The position numbers were made by a program, and so were the translations under genes. Below are positions 1 through 8,499 of a stretch of 23,275 nucleotides of DNA, piece by piece. A model generated the notes under the pieces. It saw nothing but the letters and a program-made list of their open reading frames with translations, searched no databases and was not told the DNA's origin. Numbering within the stretch: position 1 is the stretch's first letter; each line of letters opens with the position of its first letter. This stretch comes from a virus, in IMG/VR virus record IMGVR_UViG_3300030382_000877, positions 1 through 23,275 of that record; one strand, written 5' to 3'.

Positions 1-1854
1 CATCTGAGAACCACCAGTTCCACTGGCAGTAGAAGGTGCAGATGATATAGCTGTCGCTTTTTCATCGTGTTTATTCTGCTTAAAAGTTGTCCCTAATGGA
101 AGACCTGTTAGAATGTCTGTGTATTCTGAATCGAAAAACTTTTTAGCTTCAAGAACCATCTCTCTAATTGGAGCAGAGTCACCACTCCTAAGAACTAAAG
201 TTTCTAGATATTCATCATACAGTATTTCTGCATCAAGTATCTTCATGATAAGATCAGCATTAGGTCTTCCTTTAATCTTCTTTTTAATGGCAGCTCGTGT
301 TACCTCATTCAAATCTTTTATATTACCATCATCACCTACCATCTGTTTTAATAACTTGGTTGCTCCTAAATCTTCCATGATAGAAGTTATTGTTGAAGCA
401 AATCTTTTTCTAGTAGTATCAATAACTTTATCATTAAAGAATCTTGTTCGTACTTTACCTAGTTTTGTAGTAGGATCAGCTTGTTTTACAGCATCTTTTA
501 GGGCTTGAACTTTAATTTTCATCCTAGAACCTTCAGCCATAAAAGCTACTTCATCAAGCTCACCGTTTGGTTTTATAAATTCTTTAGCTCTTGCAATTAA
601 ATTAACCCAAGGTTTAGAACCTGTTTCAAAAGTTCCTTCACCACTAAAATAATTATCTATAAGAGTCTTTAGAGCACGTTTTTCAGACGTATTAGTTATA
701 GCAATTAGGTATGCTTTATATGTATCATGTGTTATTTTTGGATCATTTAATACCATACCATTTATAATTGCATTAGAATATTCATTATTTCTTGCTTTTT
801 CAGCAGCATCAGAATCGTCTTCTATTTTCTTTAAAACAGCCTTTTGTGACTCTTTATAATCGTTTAGAAAAGTCTTTACACGTTTACCTAGATCAGTTTC
901 AGAATCTACATCATCTCTTAATGTAGTACCTTTAGCTGTACCTGGAACTGTATTAATAATATTGTCCATTATTAATAAATTAGATAAGCCTGGATTTTTA
1001 CTAGTTCTCTTTAATAATTCATCTCCAAGAATATTTAATGCAGTAAGCTTAATATCTGGTATCTTACTTCCTTTTAAATCTCCCTCATTATTAAGTGTAT
1101 TTGTTCTAGAAATATCAACTACTAGTTCATTAAACCAAGTAGAATTAATATGCTTTCCTACGGCATCAGCCATAAAGGTTTTATATTTTTTAGCATATTG
1201 AGCAGGAGTTGATTCATCCCAAACACCCATGTAAACAGGCATTAGTCCTTCTAAGAACCTTACCTTATTATCTATTTTTGCTCTAAGAGCTTTAGATGTA
1301 ACACCCAAGGCTTCCTGTTGTTTACTCTCGGCTATAATTATATTAGCCTTATTCATGAGAGTACCAAAGGTAAGATCAACATCCCGATATAACGCAGCTT
1401 TATTGGCAGGATCAACTCCAGTTTTAATACCGTTTGAAAGACCTAGAAGGGTATTTTTAAATAGAGTTGCTCTATCTTTTATAGGCATTCGTTCATCATT
1501 CAAAATCTGTAAGCCTTCTACAGAATGAAAATCCTTCATCTTCTGAATGCCTTTATTTACCTTTATCTCATCAACTGCTTTATGATAATGAAACTGTGCC
1601 TCTTCCTCTAAGAACCCTGGCATTTGTTTGTCTAAAGCAGCAGCTAATTCTGCGGTAATAATATCATTATGAACAGCATTAGCTTGTTGTTTAGTAGCTA
1701 ATGTTGACATTGAATCTGCTAATGTAGTTAGTCCAGTAGACATTCTTCGTCTGTTGGTAGAATCATCTATTGGTTTTTGTACGGCAATATCTGTAACGGG
1801 AGCTGTTAATTTAGTTATTACAGGATCAAGTCCAAATTGATTTTCTTTAGGCAT
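1..1854 (-). CDS. Internal virion protein C (T7 gp15-like), 3' end missing
   Basis: An uninterrupted minus-strand frame of 618 codons runs from ATG at 1854 to the window edge, with no stop, so the gene is partial. The product begins MPKENQFGLDPVITKL and is a soluble, Lys/Asp/Glu-rich, largely helical protein with no membrane segment. It directly follows the gp13- and gp14-like genes, as T7 gene 15 (about 750 residues) does. In T7, gp15 is part of the internal core that is ejected with the DNA and builds the trans-envelope channel. The start is supported by its adjacency to the stop of the gp14-like gene at 1854-1856, sharing one base (TAATG). The assignment rests on position, length and composition, because no catalytic motif is expected. 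About 130 residues probably lie beyond the left edge. Confidence 0.78.
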   Translation of the reverse strand, partial: MPKENQFGLDPVITKLTAPVTDIAVQKPIDDSTNRRRMSTGLTTLADSMSTLATKQQANAVHNDIITAELAAALDKQMPGFLEEEAQFHYHKAVDEIKVNKGIQKMKDFHSVEGLQILNDERMPIKDRATLFKNTLLGLSNGIKTGVDPANKAALYRDVDLTFGTLMNKANIIIAESKQQEALGVTSKALRAKIDNKVRFLEGLMPVYMGVWDESTPAQYAKKYKTFMADAVGKHINSTWFNELVVDISRTNTLNNEGDLKGSKIPDIKLTALNILGDELLKRTSKNPGLSNLLIMDNIINTVPGTAKGTTLRDDVDSETDLGKRVKTFLNDYKESQKAVLKKIEDDSDAAEKARNNEYSNAIINGMVLNDPKITHDTYKAYLIAITNTSEKRALKTLIDNYFSGEGTFETGSKPWVNLIARAKEFIKPNGELDEVAFMAEGSRMKIKVQALKDAVKQADPTTKLGKVRTRFFNDKVIDTTRKRFASTITSIMEDLGATKLLKQMVGDDGNIKDLNEVTRAAIKKKIKGRPNADLIMKILDAEILYDEYLETLVLRSGDSAPIREMVLEAKKFFDSEYTDILTGLPLGTTFKQNKHDEKATAISSAPSTASGTGGSQM

Positions 1855-2438
1855 TATCCACTCCCACTAAATCTAGACTTAATTTTACCGTCTGCAGCAG
1901 TATAAAAACCAACCTTAGCATATTTATCTATACCCAATCCTATAGCTTGAGTAACTAGACCAGTTGAATCAGGTACAGCAGTCAAGCCAGAAAATGCTTT
2001 GTTATTCTTATCTAATGTACTAAGCTCAGTATTCTTTCTCCTTCTTCTAAAATCACCTAATGCTATTTTAAAGTTCAAATCTTTTCTTGCTAAAGCTTCA
2101 TAACCATCTCTCTGAATATTTTGTATTCTAGCTAAACCAGAACCTAACTCAGAGTCTCCACCTTGAGATTCAATCTTAGCCTTTTCTGAAGCTTGAGCTG
2201 CCCGAATAGCTTTATTTAAAGCATTAACATCTAAGTGTTGTTTTTGAACGGATAATTGCTGTTCTTCGTTTATATGTAAATAAGAATTGTATGCCAAGTT
2301 ATTGTTCATCGCAACCTGTCGATTAGCTGTGTCCCTGCTCCTATAGTAATCAGTCCAATCTTGGTTATTTTGATCACTGAGTTTCATCAGACTCATGCCA
2401 AATGAAGCAAGCTCTGTCAACATATATGCTTTACTCAT
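1854..2438 (-). CDS. Internal virion protein B (T7 gp14-like)
   Basis: The product has 194 residues, against 196 for T7 gp14. It opens with a short hydrophobic stretch (MSKAYMLTELASFGMSLMKL) and continues as a long Ala/Gln/Lys-rich helical region of coiled-coil character (about 45-140). It is the core/ejection protein thought to help build the channel through the outer membrane with gp15 and gp16. The ATG overlaps the TGA of the gp13-like gene by four bases (ATGA), and the stop TAA shares a base with the ATG of the gp15-like gene, so translation is probably coupled across all three. Family membership is judged from order, size and the N-terminal hydrophobic plus helical design. The sequence itself is only moderately diagnostic. 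Confidence 0.75.
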   Translation of the reverse strand: MSKAYMLTELASFGMSLMKLSDQNNQDWTDYYRSRDTANRQVAMNNNLAYNSYLHINEEQQLSVQKQHLDVNALNKAIRAAQASEKAKIESQGGDSELGSGLARIQNIQRDGYEALARKDLNFKIALGDFRRRRKNTELSTLDKNNKAFSGLTAVPDSTGLVTQAIGLGIDKYAKVGFYTAADGKIKSRFSGSG

Positions 2439-2911
2439 GTTGCTAACCTACAGAATTCATAAAACTTAACATTATTGAACATCCTCTCTCCTATTATTTT
2501 AAAGCCACACCATTTAATCCACTTGAGGTGGACTTCATTTCTACTATCTATGATATTACATAGATGAGGATATATCGTATTCATTCCTACGACCTCTGAT
2601 CGAGACTCTTTTAGAAAAGGAATCTTAATTTTTAGTAAACCTTTGCTCCCTAACATCCACACAGCTCCCGATATCTCAGAGGTTTGTATAGGTGAAACTC
2701 CATACATTCCTACAACTTGACCATAAGGGTTTATTATAGAGCGACAGACAGTGCTAGACAAGTAAGCATATCCTAAGGCTTGCTCTGGAGTGTGTCCTAA
2801 AGTTTCTACTTCTCGTTTATCTTCGTATCTTAAATTTTCTTTTAAATATAATACGTCTTCTAATATACTTTTTCTATGGTAAGGTTTCATATACGGCCTT
2901 ATCTTAATCAC
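2435..2911 (-). CDS. Internal virion protein A (T7 gp13-like, acyltransferase-like fold)
   Basis: The product has 158 residues, slightly longer than T7 gp13 (138). The sequence IRPYMKPYHRKSILEDV, the central GQVVGMYGVSPI and AVWMLGS elements and the C-terminal HLKWIKWCGFKI segment are the layout of gp13-like proteins, which resemble GNAT acyltransferases. Lack of known activity in T7 gp13 means an enzymatic role is not claimed; gp13 is needed for normal virion assembly. The start is GTG at 2911, overlapping the TAG of tail tube B (TAGTG). It is supported by a strong AGGAG six bases upstream. The next ATG, at 2890, lacks this. The gene lies between tail tube B and the gp14-like gene, as in T7. 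Confidence 0.85.
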   Translation of the reverse strand: MIKIRPYMKPYHRKSILEDVLYLKENLRYEDKREVETLGHTPEQALGYAYLSSTVCRSIINPYGQVVGMYGVSPIQTSEISGAVWMLGSKGLLKIKIPFLKESRSEVVGMNTIYPHLCNIIDSRNEVHLKWIKWCGFKIIGERMFNNVKFYEFCRLAT

Positions 2912-5385
2912 TATGCTCTCCTACTAACCGTCCTCACTACATAGTTGCCTTCCCAATCTGCTCCTGTGAAAGCACAAGGTAGATAGGAATCGGATAATAA
3001 TTCTATTTTTAAATCTCTAGCATCTGCTAGAATTAGTTTCTTAAAACTTCCTGTTTCAAACGGTACTTCACCTACTTTATTTAAGGCTGATCCAAGTATT
3101 CTACCAGTATATATGTGACTGAAAGGAGACCTACCTGGAGCTGTGACCTTCATCTCAAAGTATCCTGCCCTAAAGTAGTCTACATTAAACTTCCTGATCT
3201 TTAGAATACCACCAGAAAGAGAGCTAAGTCTCCCTGCTACATCTGTTTTAATTGTAGGCTCTGTAAACTCATATAAAAACTGATACTCTTTACCTATTAA
3301 TACAGGATATGCTGAGTGATCACCAGTAGCCTCTAGTGTTCTAGGTGTTATTTGTGATACTCCTTGTACTAATCCACCTTCTTTACCTTCCCAAGCAGCA
3401 CTGTAAATAACCCTGAAAGTAGAATTAAAATCATCAGGGTATGGAATAACCCATGAAGTTTTATCAGTACCAATATTATATGTACCAGTAACCTCAACTA
3501 GTCTATCTAGATGTACCTTAAATGGAAGCTGAGTAGAACTGGCAGTCATACCAACAAGATTAGCATCTTGTAAACTCATCTGATCTAGGTAAGTACCATC
3601 AGGTCTAACCACTACAAAGTAGGCTATGTAGTCTATGATAGTCATTCCTATTACTTGCTCTTCTTCTTTAAATGTCCACTTAGACCAAGAGCTTAATTTC
3701 TTAGCTCCCTCTTGAAACATGAACTTGTATACAAATATCTCATTGACATTTTCATCAGATAATACGAACAAGAAATCATCGTGAGGAACGATTTGAAATC
3801 CTCTACCCTTGATGTAGCTAGGACAATGAGCTGTAATGTTCTCTGCTGTCTCTTCCTGCAAGTCCTCGATGATACCGAACTCCCGAATTGTAGAGAAACC
3901 ATCGTTCTCATCAGCGAAATATATCTTCCTGCCGTTGACCACAGGTGTAACAGTCTTGTCATGTTCGTACTCTGTCAGTAGTGATATCTTAGCATTGGTA
4001 GGAGTAAGCCCACCAGCAGCAAATTCACTTAATTTAAACTGGCTGAAGTCACTAAAGATATATAGATTTTCATTGAAGGGTATAGCACTATGTAATATGC
4101 TTACCTTATTTGATGGGGCTGCCAGATCAATCATGTCTGTATCTAGCAAGTCTGTAGCTGTGGTAGCATAGTAATTATAATGTCTACCTAATTCAGATAA
4201 TATAATATTTTCATTAGCTAAAAACCCAAGTCTGTTCTTATGAAAGAACATATCATTTAACTTCTGTCCAATGAATGATGGGTCTGGAGTTGTGTCCTCA
4301 TCTCCTGCAGCTCTATCAGTCCATTCAATTTGTGATAGAGTAAATCTTTTTTCTCCAAAGTCTGTACCAAGAGATGAGTGGAATGGGTCTTCTATAGTTC
4401 TAATTAAATTTATTGGCATAGTATCAGCATCAATACTATTGGGTAATCCTGCTCCTACAGTTTCCGTCCATTCTCCTACATCTGAATCTGAAGCATTTGA
4501 GTGTCTTATCCAGTAGTCATCCGTACCAGCACTAGGATCACCAGTAAGTTTAATAGTAAATCCATCTTTAGTCCTTGAAGGTAAGTCAGTAAAATCTGGA
4601 ACTGAATCTTTTATTCCTATTAAGTTATCTTCAGGTGCATTACAATGTAAAGTAAAATCTGTTCCATCATCTTTAGTCACATGAATATTACTACCACCAA
4701 ACTTAGTCATGGTAAATGTAGAACCAATAGCAGAGTTCATGTCACTATAAATATCATCAATCTGTACTGCTGCATCAGTGCTTGAAGTAACAGTAGATAC
4801 TAATGATCCATCTACATAGACTGTCATTGTGGCAGCATTAGTAGCTTGCTTTAAAAATACTATTCCTTCAGGTGCTCTTACACTTCCAACACTTGTAAAC
4901 TCTTCACTAAAATCTAAACTAAATGCAGATTGTGTTCTCTTTAGAACTGTTTTCTGTTTATTTAAAATGAATGTATAGTCTGCTACTGAGAATAACTGTA
5001 AGTTATCCCTAGCGTTGCTCGTAGTTATGTAAGATAATGGTTTACCAGTAACACCAGAAACACTAACTGGACTACCATCTATATCATATACTTCTAATTC
5101 TGTTCCTGTAAAGTCTGAACTAAACGCTGCATCAAATTGTTCTGAGGATATTATAAGAACATATCTCTCAGACGCATCCCTATTAATATAATGAACGTAA
5201 GCATCGGTATCCGTTTTAGAAGTTAATTTAGAAATATGTTCTAATGGGGGTCTCTTCTTCAAACCCTCTGCTACAGTAGACATACCATTTTCTTGTACTT
5301 CTGATTGTGATGCTAATCTTAAACTGGGTGGTTGTTGTGAAATACCATTTATCAGATTAGAAATCTGTTCGTTAATAAGTGGCAT
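2911..5385 (-). CDS. Tail tubular protein B (nozzle, T7 gp12-like)
   Basis: The product has 824 residues (T7 gp12 has 794). The N-terminus carries the family signature LINGISQQPPSLRLASQSEV followed by QENGMSTVAEGLKKRPP. The rest is beta-rich with many short repeats of Asp/Gly/Thr, as expected for the propeller-like nozzle protein. The protein forms the end of the short tail, binds tail tube A and anchors fibres. The ATG at 5385 follows the stop of the tail tube A gene directly. The 3' end overlaps the GTG of the gp13-like gene by one base. No frameshift or internal insertion is visible. Confidence 0.96.
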   Translation of the reverse strand: MPLINEQISNLINGISQQPPSLRLASQSEVQENGMSTVAEGLKKRPPLEHISKLTSKTDTDAYVHYINRDASERYVLIISSEQFDAAFSSDFTGTELEVYDIDGSPVSVSGVTGKPLSYITTSNARDNLQLFSVADYTFILNKQKTVLKRTQSAFSLDFSEEFTSVGSVRAPEGIVFLKQATNAATMTVYVDGSLVSTVTSSTDAAVQIDDIYSDMNSAIGSTFTMTKFGGSNIHVTKDDGTDFTLHCNAPEDNLIGIKDSVPDFTDLPSRTKDGFTIKLTGDPSAGTDDYWIRHSNASDSDVGEWTETVGAGLPNSIDADTMPINLIRTIEDPFHSSLGTDFGEKRFTLSQIEWTDRAAGDEDTTPDPSFIGQKLNDMFFHKNRLGFLANENIILSELGRHYNYYATTATDLLDTDMIDLAAPSNKVSILHSAIPFNENLYIFSDFSQFKLSEFAAGGLTPTNAKISLLTEYEHDKTVTPVVNGRKIYFADENDGFSTIREFGIIEDLQEETAENITAHCPSYIKGRGFQIVPHDDFLFVLSDENVNEIFVYKFMFQEGAKKLSSWSKWTFKEEEQVIGMTIIDYIAYFVVVRPDGTYLDQMSLQDANLVGMTASSTQLPFKVHLDRLVEVTGTYNIGTDKTSWVIPYPDDFNSTFRVIYSAAWEGKEGGLVQGVSQITPRTLEATGDHSAYPVLIGKEYQFLYEFTEPTIKTDVAGRLSSLSGGILKIRKFNVDYFRAGYFEMKVTAPGRSPFSHIYTGRILGSALNKVGEVPFETGSFKKLILADARDLKIELLSDSYLPCAFTGADWEGNYVVRTVSRRA

Positions 5386-5991
5386 TTATAAGAACTTCCT
5401 ATAGGTCTTTGTCATATTTACCATATCTAGTGTTCCATATCCCACATTATATCCTGCTCGTTCTGCCTCATCATCTAGTAAATCAGCATAAGCTTCAGAT
5501 TCTTCAAGCCTATTAACTGTTTCAGCAGATGTTTGTCCAATTATTTCTTCTTGAAAAATTCTAGCAGCCTTGGTAGTAACATACTGTCTGACTGCTTGTG
5601 GAGTATCTTGGAAATCTAATAGAGTTATAGTAACTGCATTGGTTAGATTTTTAGTCCAAGTAAATGTATTATTATCTAGATCATAAATATACATTACTCC
5701 AGAGATTCCCCTAATAGTAGTTAACTGGTTCTCTACATAAACTGATAGAACCGAACTACCTATAGGAATTTTATTATCACTATCTCTTGTTAGTGTTACG
5801 TCCCACTCTGTATTGAAATGCCAACCTTTTTGCTGTGTTTCTCTATTAACATTAGATAGTAAGTTCTTTGCTTGCGTTACTTCTACAGTTGTTGCAGTTT
5901 CTAAACTGGAAACAGCAGCCTCACCTATAGCAGAAAGCAAGCTATTAACTGCTTCTAATTCAGTTAGCGGAGTGGTTGATATAAAGCCCAT
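5386..5991 (-). CDS. Tail tubular protein A (gatekeeper/adaptor, T7 gp11-like)
   Basis: The product has 201 residues (T7 gp11 has 196). The N-terminal region LTELEAVNSLLSAIGEAAV and the following QKGWHFNTEWDVTL are characteristic of tail tube A. It forms the adaptor ring between the portal and the nozzle. The ATG at 5991 lies one base after the TAA of the jelly-roll gene, and the gene ends directly against tail tube B, so the two are probably translated together. The length is intact and all parts of the family are present. Confidence 0.95.
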   Translation of the reverse strand: MGFISTTPLTELEAVNSLLSAIGEAAVSSLETATTVEVTQAKNLLSNVNRETQQKGWHFNTEWDVTLTRDSDNKIPIGSSVLSVYVENQLTTIRGISGVMYIYDLDNNTFTWTKNLTNAVTITLLDFQDTPQAVRQYVTTKAARIFQEEIIGQTSAETVNRLEESEAYADLLDDEAERAGYNVGYGTLDMVNMTKTYRKFL

Positions 5992-5992
5992 T

Positions 5993-6553
5993 TTACGTTA
6001 CCATACTCATGCCCATAAGTTGAGCATTTCTTATTGTTAAGTTATCTGTGCTATCTATATTAGCAACAAAGACAGAAATATAATCATTTGTAGCCATTGA
6101 AGCATAGCCCATTGTGTGTAAGTTAACTGAGTTCACAGTAGTTGCAGGAGAAAAACCTACAATCTGAGTACCAGTTATTAGCGTACCATTCTTATGTAAT
6201 GCTACTGCAAATTCTTTATTAGTTATAGCTGTATCAATTTCTAAAGATACTGAAGCCATAAACATACAGTTAACAGTAGGTGTACCTGTATAGCGTAACC
6301 TTGCATTTGTATTCATATCAAACTCATTAGCTGCAGGACTAACACTTAGAGTATAAGTTCCTGCACCTTCTACATAAGTTCCTGCCCCTGCAATAGAGGT
6401 AGATGCAGGTGTAGATACATAGATACTACCCTGTTTAGTTTGACACGTTTCAATGAAGTCACGCAAATCTTGAGGTGTTATTGCTCCTGCAGACTGACCA
6501 TCTTGAAAGAGGTTAGTCGTAAGATCAGTAACGGTGCGTGATGTGTCTGCCAT
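5993..6553 (-). CDS. Putative virion decoration or fibre-like protein, jelly-roll type
   Basis: This 186-residue protein has no counterpart at this place in T7. The N-terminal part contains ITPQDLRDFIETC, a short helix often found ahead of phage fibre or decoration domains. From about residue 55 the sequence is beta-rich (GAGTYTLSV, ARLRYTGTPTVNC, KEFAVALHKNGTLITGT, YASMATNDYISVFVANIDST), the pattern of C1q/TNF-like jelly rolls in phage structural proteins. That fold is an inference from pattern. The gene lies just after the terminator that follows the capsid gene, with an AGGGAGA ribosome binding site, and one base ahead of tail tube A, so a structural role is likely. Head decoration or head fibre is the best guess. 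Confidence 0.6.
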   Translation of the reverse strand: MADTSRTVTDLTTNLFQDGQSAGAITPQDLRDFIETCQTKQGSIYVSTPASTSIAGAGTYVEGAGTYTLSVSPAANEFDMNTNARLRYTGTPTVNCMFMASVSLEIDTAITNKEFAVALHKNGTLITGTQIVGFSPATTVNSVNLHTMGYASMATNDYISVFVANIDSTDNLTIRNAQLMGMSMVT

Positions 6554-6570
6554 TCTATTCTCCCTAAATT

Positions 6571-6610
6571 AAAAAAAATAGGAGAGTCTAGTAAACAACC
6601 TAGACTCCCC
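6571..6610 (-). terminator. Intrinsic terminator after the capsid gene (T-phi equivalent)
   Basis: On the minus strand GGGGAGTCTAG (6610-6600) pairs with CTAGACTCTCC (6591-6581), ten of eleven positions, around an eight-base loop. It is followed by TA and a run of eight T (6578-6571). It begins eight bases after the capsid stop codon, exactly where T7 has its T-phi terminator downstream of gene 10. Partial read-through would set a high ratio of capsid to tail proteins. Confidence 0.93.
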
Positions 6611-6617
6611 CATGATG

Positions 6618-7595
6618 TTACGAGGTTTTAAGCTCAATACAAGCTTCAGGTCTAATAAAGCCGTGACCCATAGCGTACTTAGCTACGATCCACCAACCTT
6701 GAAGTTTGATATCATACTCAGTTTCAACAGCCAAGTTAAGTAACTTAACGGTAGCTACTGAAGATTTGTGCATGATAAGTCCAACAGTAGTAGAGAAGTT
6801 GCCACGATGAGCAGCAGCTCCAGTAGTGATGTTGGAAGTAGGTAGGTTATTAGTCTTCACAATGTGAATACCTGCAACCCTCAGTACCGTACCATCTGCA
6901 TACGTTCCTGATCCACCCCAATCCCTATTAAGAACTGATGTGGTTTCTGCCATCAGATAATACTGGGCAGGTTTAACGAACATATACCTGTCATTCTCAG
7001 GTACATTATTCTCATCCAACTTCTGAGCACCATCGAACATACCTGCAGCCAGATCAGTACCAGAAGTACCATATCCTGCTAAGGTTTGCACAGTACCACC
7101 ACTAGCACCAGAAACTAATGCAGCGGATCGTGCTCCAAGAACACCCTGTTGAAGAATGTTCTGATCCCATTCTGTACCAAGGGCTATACCTGCTTCCTTA
7201 GCATAAATAGAACGTACATCGTAGTGATTCATAGCTTCATCAAGGTTGTTGACAAAGTGATCAGCTACTAATAGACCATCAATCGAGATGACCTTTTCAT
7301 TTTTGTGTATTGCCGTACCATCAAGCTTATTAGCAGTAGTACCTGTGTCACCAGATGCGTTTATATACGCATATTCTGGTGCAGTAGATTTCCAAACCAA
7401 TGGAAACTGAGCACTAATACCAGAGTTAATAGAACGGACAACGTGCTTGTCCATAGTAACACTTGCTTGTTCAAAAGCGGTCAAAACCTCTCCTGCATAT
7501 ACCTTTAGATATAATGCAACGGAAGAACCTGTAGAGTTCGCCTGACCTGAACGAGTCATTGTTACTGCAGGTGCGGTTGTCGCTGTTACACCCAT
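6618..7595 (-). CDS. Major capsid protein (T7 gp10A-like, HK97 fold)
   Basis: The product has 325 residues (T7 gp10A has 345). Family-like features include the N-terminal SSVALYLKVYAGEVLTAFEQ segment, the hallmark FPLVWKSTAPEYAY region, the DKHVVRSINSG sequence, the KPAQYYLMAETTSVLNRDWGG region and the C-terminal VAKYAMGHGFIRPEACIEL. It builds the icosahedral shell on the scaffold protein. The ATG at 7595 has a strong AAGGAG seven bases upstream. The gene is flanked by a 121-base leader and a strong terminator, which suggests that it is transcribed at high level. No clear 10B-type frameshift product is visible, because the terminator begins almost at once after the stop. Confidence 0.96.
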   Translation of the reverse strand: MGVTATTAPAVTMTRSGQANSTGSSVALYLKVYAGEVLTAFEQASVTMDKHVVRSINSGISAQFPLVWKSTAPEYAYINASGDTGTTANKLDGTAIHKNEKVISIDGLLVADHFVNNLDEAMNHYDVRSIYAKEAGIALGTEWDQNILQQGVLGARSAALVSGASGGTVQTLAGYGTSGTDLAAGMFDGAQKLDENNVPENDRYMFVKPAQYYLMAETTSVLNRDWGGSGTYADGTVLRVAGIHIVKTNNLPTSNITTGAAAHRGNFSTTVGLIMHKSSVATVKLLNLAVETEYDIKLQGWWIVAKYAMGHGFIRPEACIELKTS

Positions 7596-7716
7596 AGTAA
7601 TCTCCTTAAATTAAATTAATAAAAAGTACCTAACAATAGCTATACTTTTTTTTAACTTTCACTCAAAGATTGTCCACCGCAGTAGGTCTTTAGTTACTTG
7701 TCAATACTTTATAGCC
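7596..7716 (-). promoter_or_regulatory. Capsid gene leader; likely promoter location, with AT-rich hairpin
   Basis: This is the largest intergenic gap inside the structural block and lies upstream of the most highly expressed gene, where T7 has its strong phi10 promoter. Reading on the minus strand it contains TATTGACAAGTAACTAAAG near the scaffold stop, then TGGACAATC, then an eight-base inverted repeat (AAAAAGTA 7650-7643 and TACTTTTT 7628-7621, loop of 14) and the AAGGAG ribosome binding site. The -35-like TTGACA has no matching -10 at the usual distance, so a host-type promoter is not supported. A phage RNA polymerase promoter is inferred from position only. The hairpin is AT-only apart from one G-C pair and could act as an mRNA 5' structure or weak terminator. 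Confidence 0.45.
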
Positions 7717-8499
7717 TTAGATAGAGCCTGTAGCAAATATATCAGACCTATCTAATTTATCTAAAACATCTTGGCGAAATGCCAAGTCACTCTCATATCT
7801 TGGGTCTTTCATAGCTTGTACTACCTCAGCATTACTACGAAATACATCTCCATCAATTCTGCCAGTAGGAGATTCGCCACCATAGGTAGTACCTTCCTTA
7901 CCAGTTGATCCTTGGTAGTCAGCCCTAAGTCCTTTAGCTGCCATTAAAGCTGTGTTAATATCACCACCATTAACTGCAGCATCATAAGATTTAATTTGTT
8001 CAGGAGTATAATTAGATTTAGCCCAATCAACCATAGAGGAATATTCTGTTTTTCCACCCACAGATTCCATTACCTGAGTTCCTAGTTGTTGTCCCAAAGC
8101 TTTTACTCCTGCAATATATGTATCAGCATATTGTCTACTGATTCCTGCATCTTCTAATGTCTTATAACTTTCATCCCTAAGTCCACCAAGTTCTTTATAC
8201 TCATTAGCTAAAGCTTCCATATCAAATGGAGCTTCTTGAGTTTGAGGTATACTTAGATCATCACTTTCCAGTTCTAATGTTTGTTCTGGTTCTTGACCAT
8301 GAAATTTCTTTTCTAATTCTTCATAACTTTGTTTAAGTTTATTATAGTCACCACCAAACTTATCGCTCTCTTGTTCTATAGGTCTAACTCCACCTATATC
8401 ATGTTCTACTTCTTCAACCTTTGAAAGCATCTCCTGATTATGAGCCTCTTCTGCCGTCATATCAGGTGCTTCACTATTTACCTGTATTTGGTCTGCCAT
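7717..8499 (-). CDS. Capsid assembly scaffolding protein (T7 gp9-like)
   Basis: From ATG at 8499 the product has 260 residues, starting MADQIQVNSEAPDMTAEEAH. It is very acidic and predicted mostly helical, with QESDKFGGDYNKLKQSYEEL in the middle and a basic/helical C-terminus (AMKDPRYESDLAFRQDVLDK) that resembles the capsid-binding end of podovirus scaffolds. It guides procapsid assembly and leaves before DNA packaging. An upstream in-frame TTG at 8583 would add 28 residues but has no ribosome binding site. The ATG at 8499 has GGAG six bases upstream. The gene overlaps the preceding small gene by 26 bases and precedes the capsid leader. Confidence 0.9.
   Translation of the reverse strand: MADQIQVNSEAPDMTAEEAHNQEMLSKVEEVEHDIGGVRPIEQESDKFGGDYNKLKQSYEELEKKFHGQEPEQTLELESDDLSIPQTQEAPFDMEALANEYKELGGLRDESYKTLEDAGISRQYADTYIAGVKALGQQLGTQVMESVGGKTEYSSMVDWAKSNYTPEQIKSYDAAVNGGDINTALMAAKGLRADYQGSTGKEGTTYGGESPTGRIDGDVFRSNAEVVQAMKDPRYESDLAFRQDVLDKLDRSDIFATGSI

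Noticed and set aside
113-1201. Plus-strand frames of 131 and 79 codons
   Set aside because: They run antisense to the uninterrupted gp15-like frame and have no family features; they are shadows.
6611-6660. T7-like 10A/10B frameshift extension of the capsid protein
   Set aside because: The terminator begins eight bases after the stop and no slippery site with a substantial extension frame was evident.
7643-7716. Host-type promoter from TTGACA upstream of the capsid gene
   Set aside because: No -10-like hexamer lies 16-18 bases downstream; the sequence there is GC-rich.
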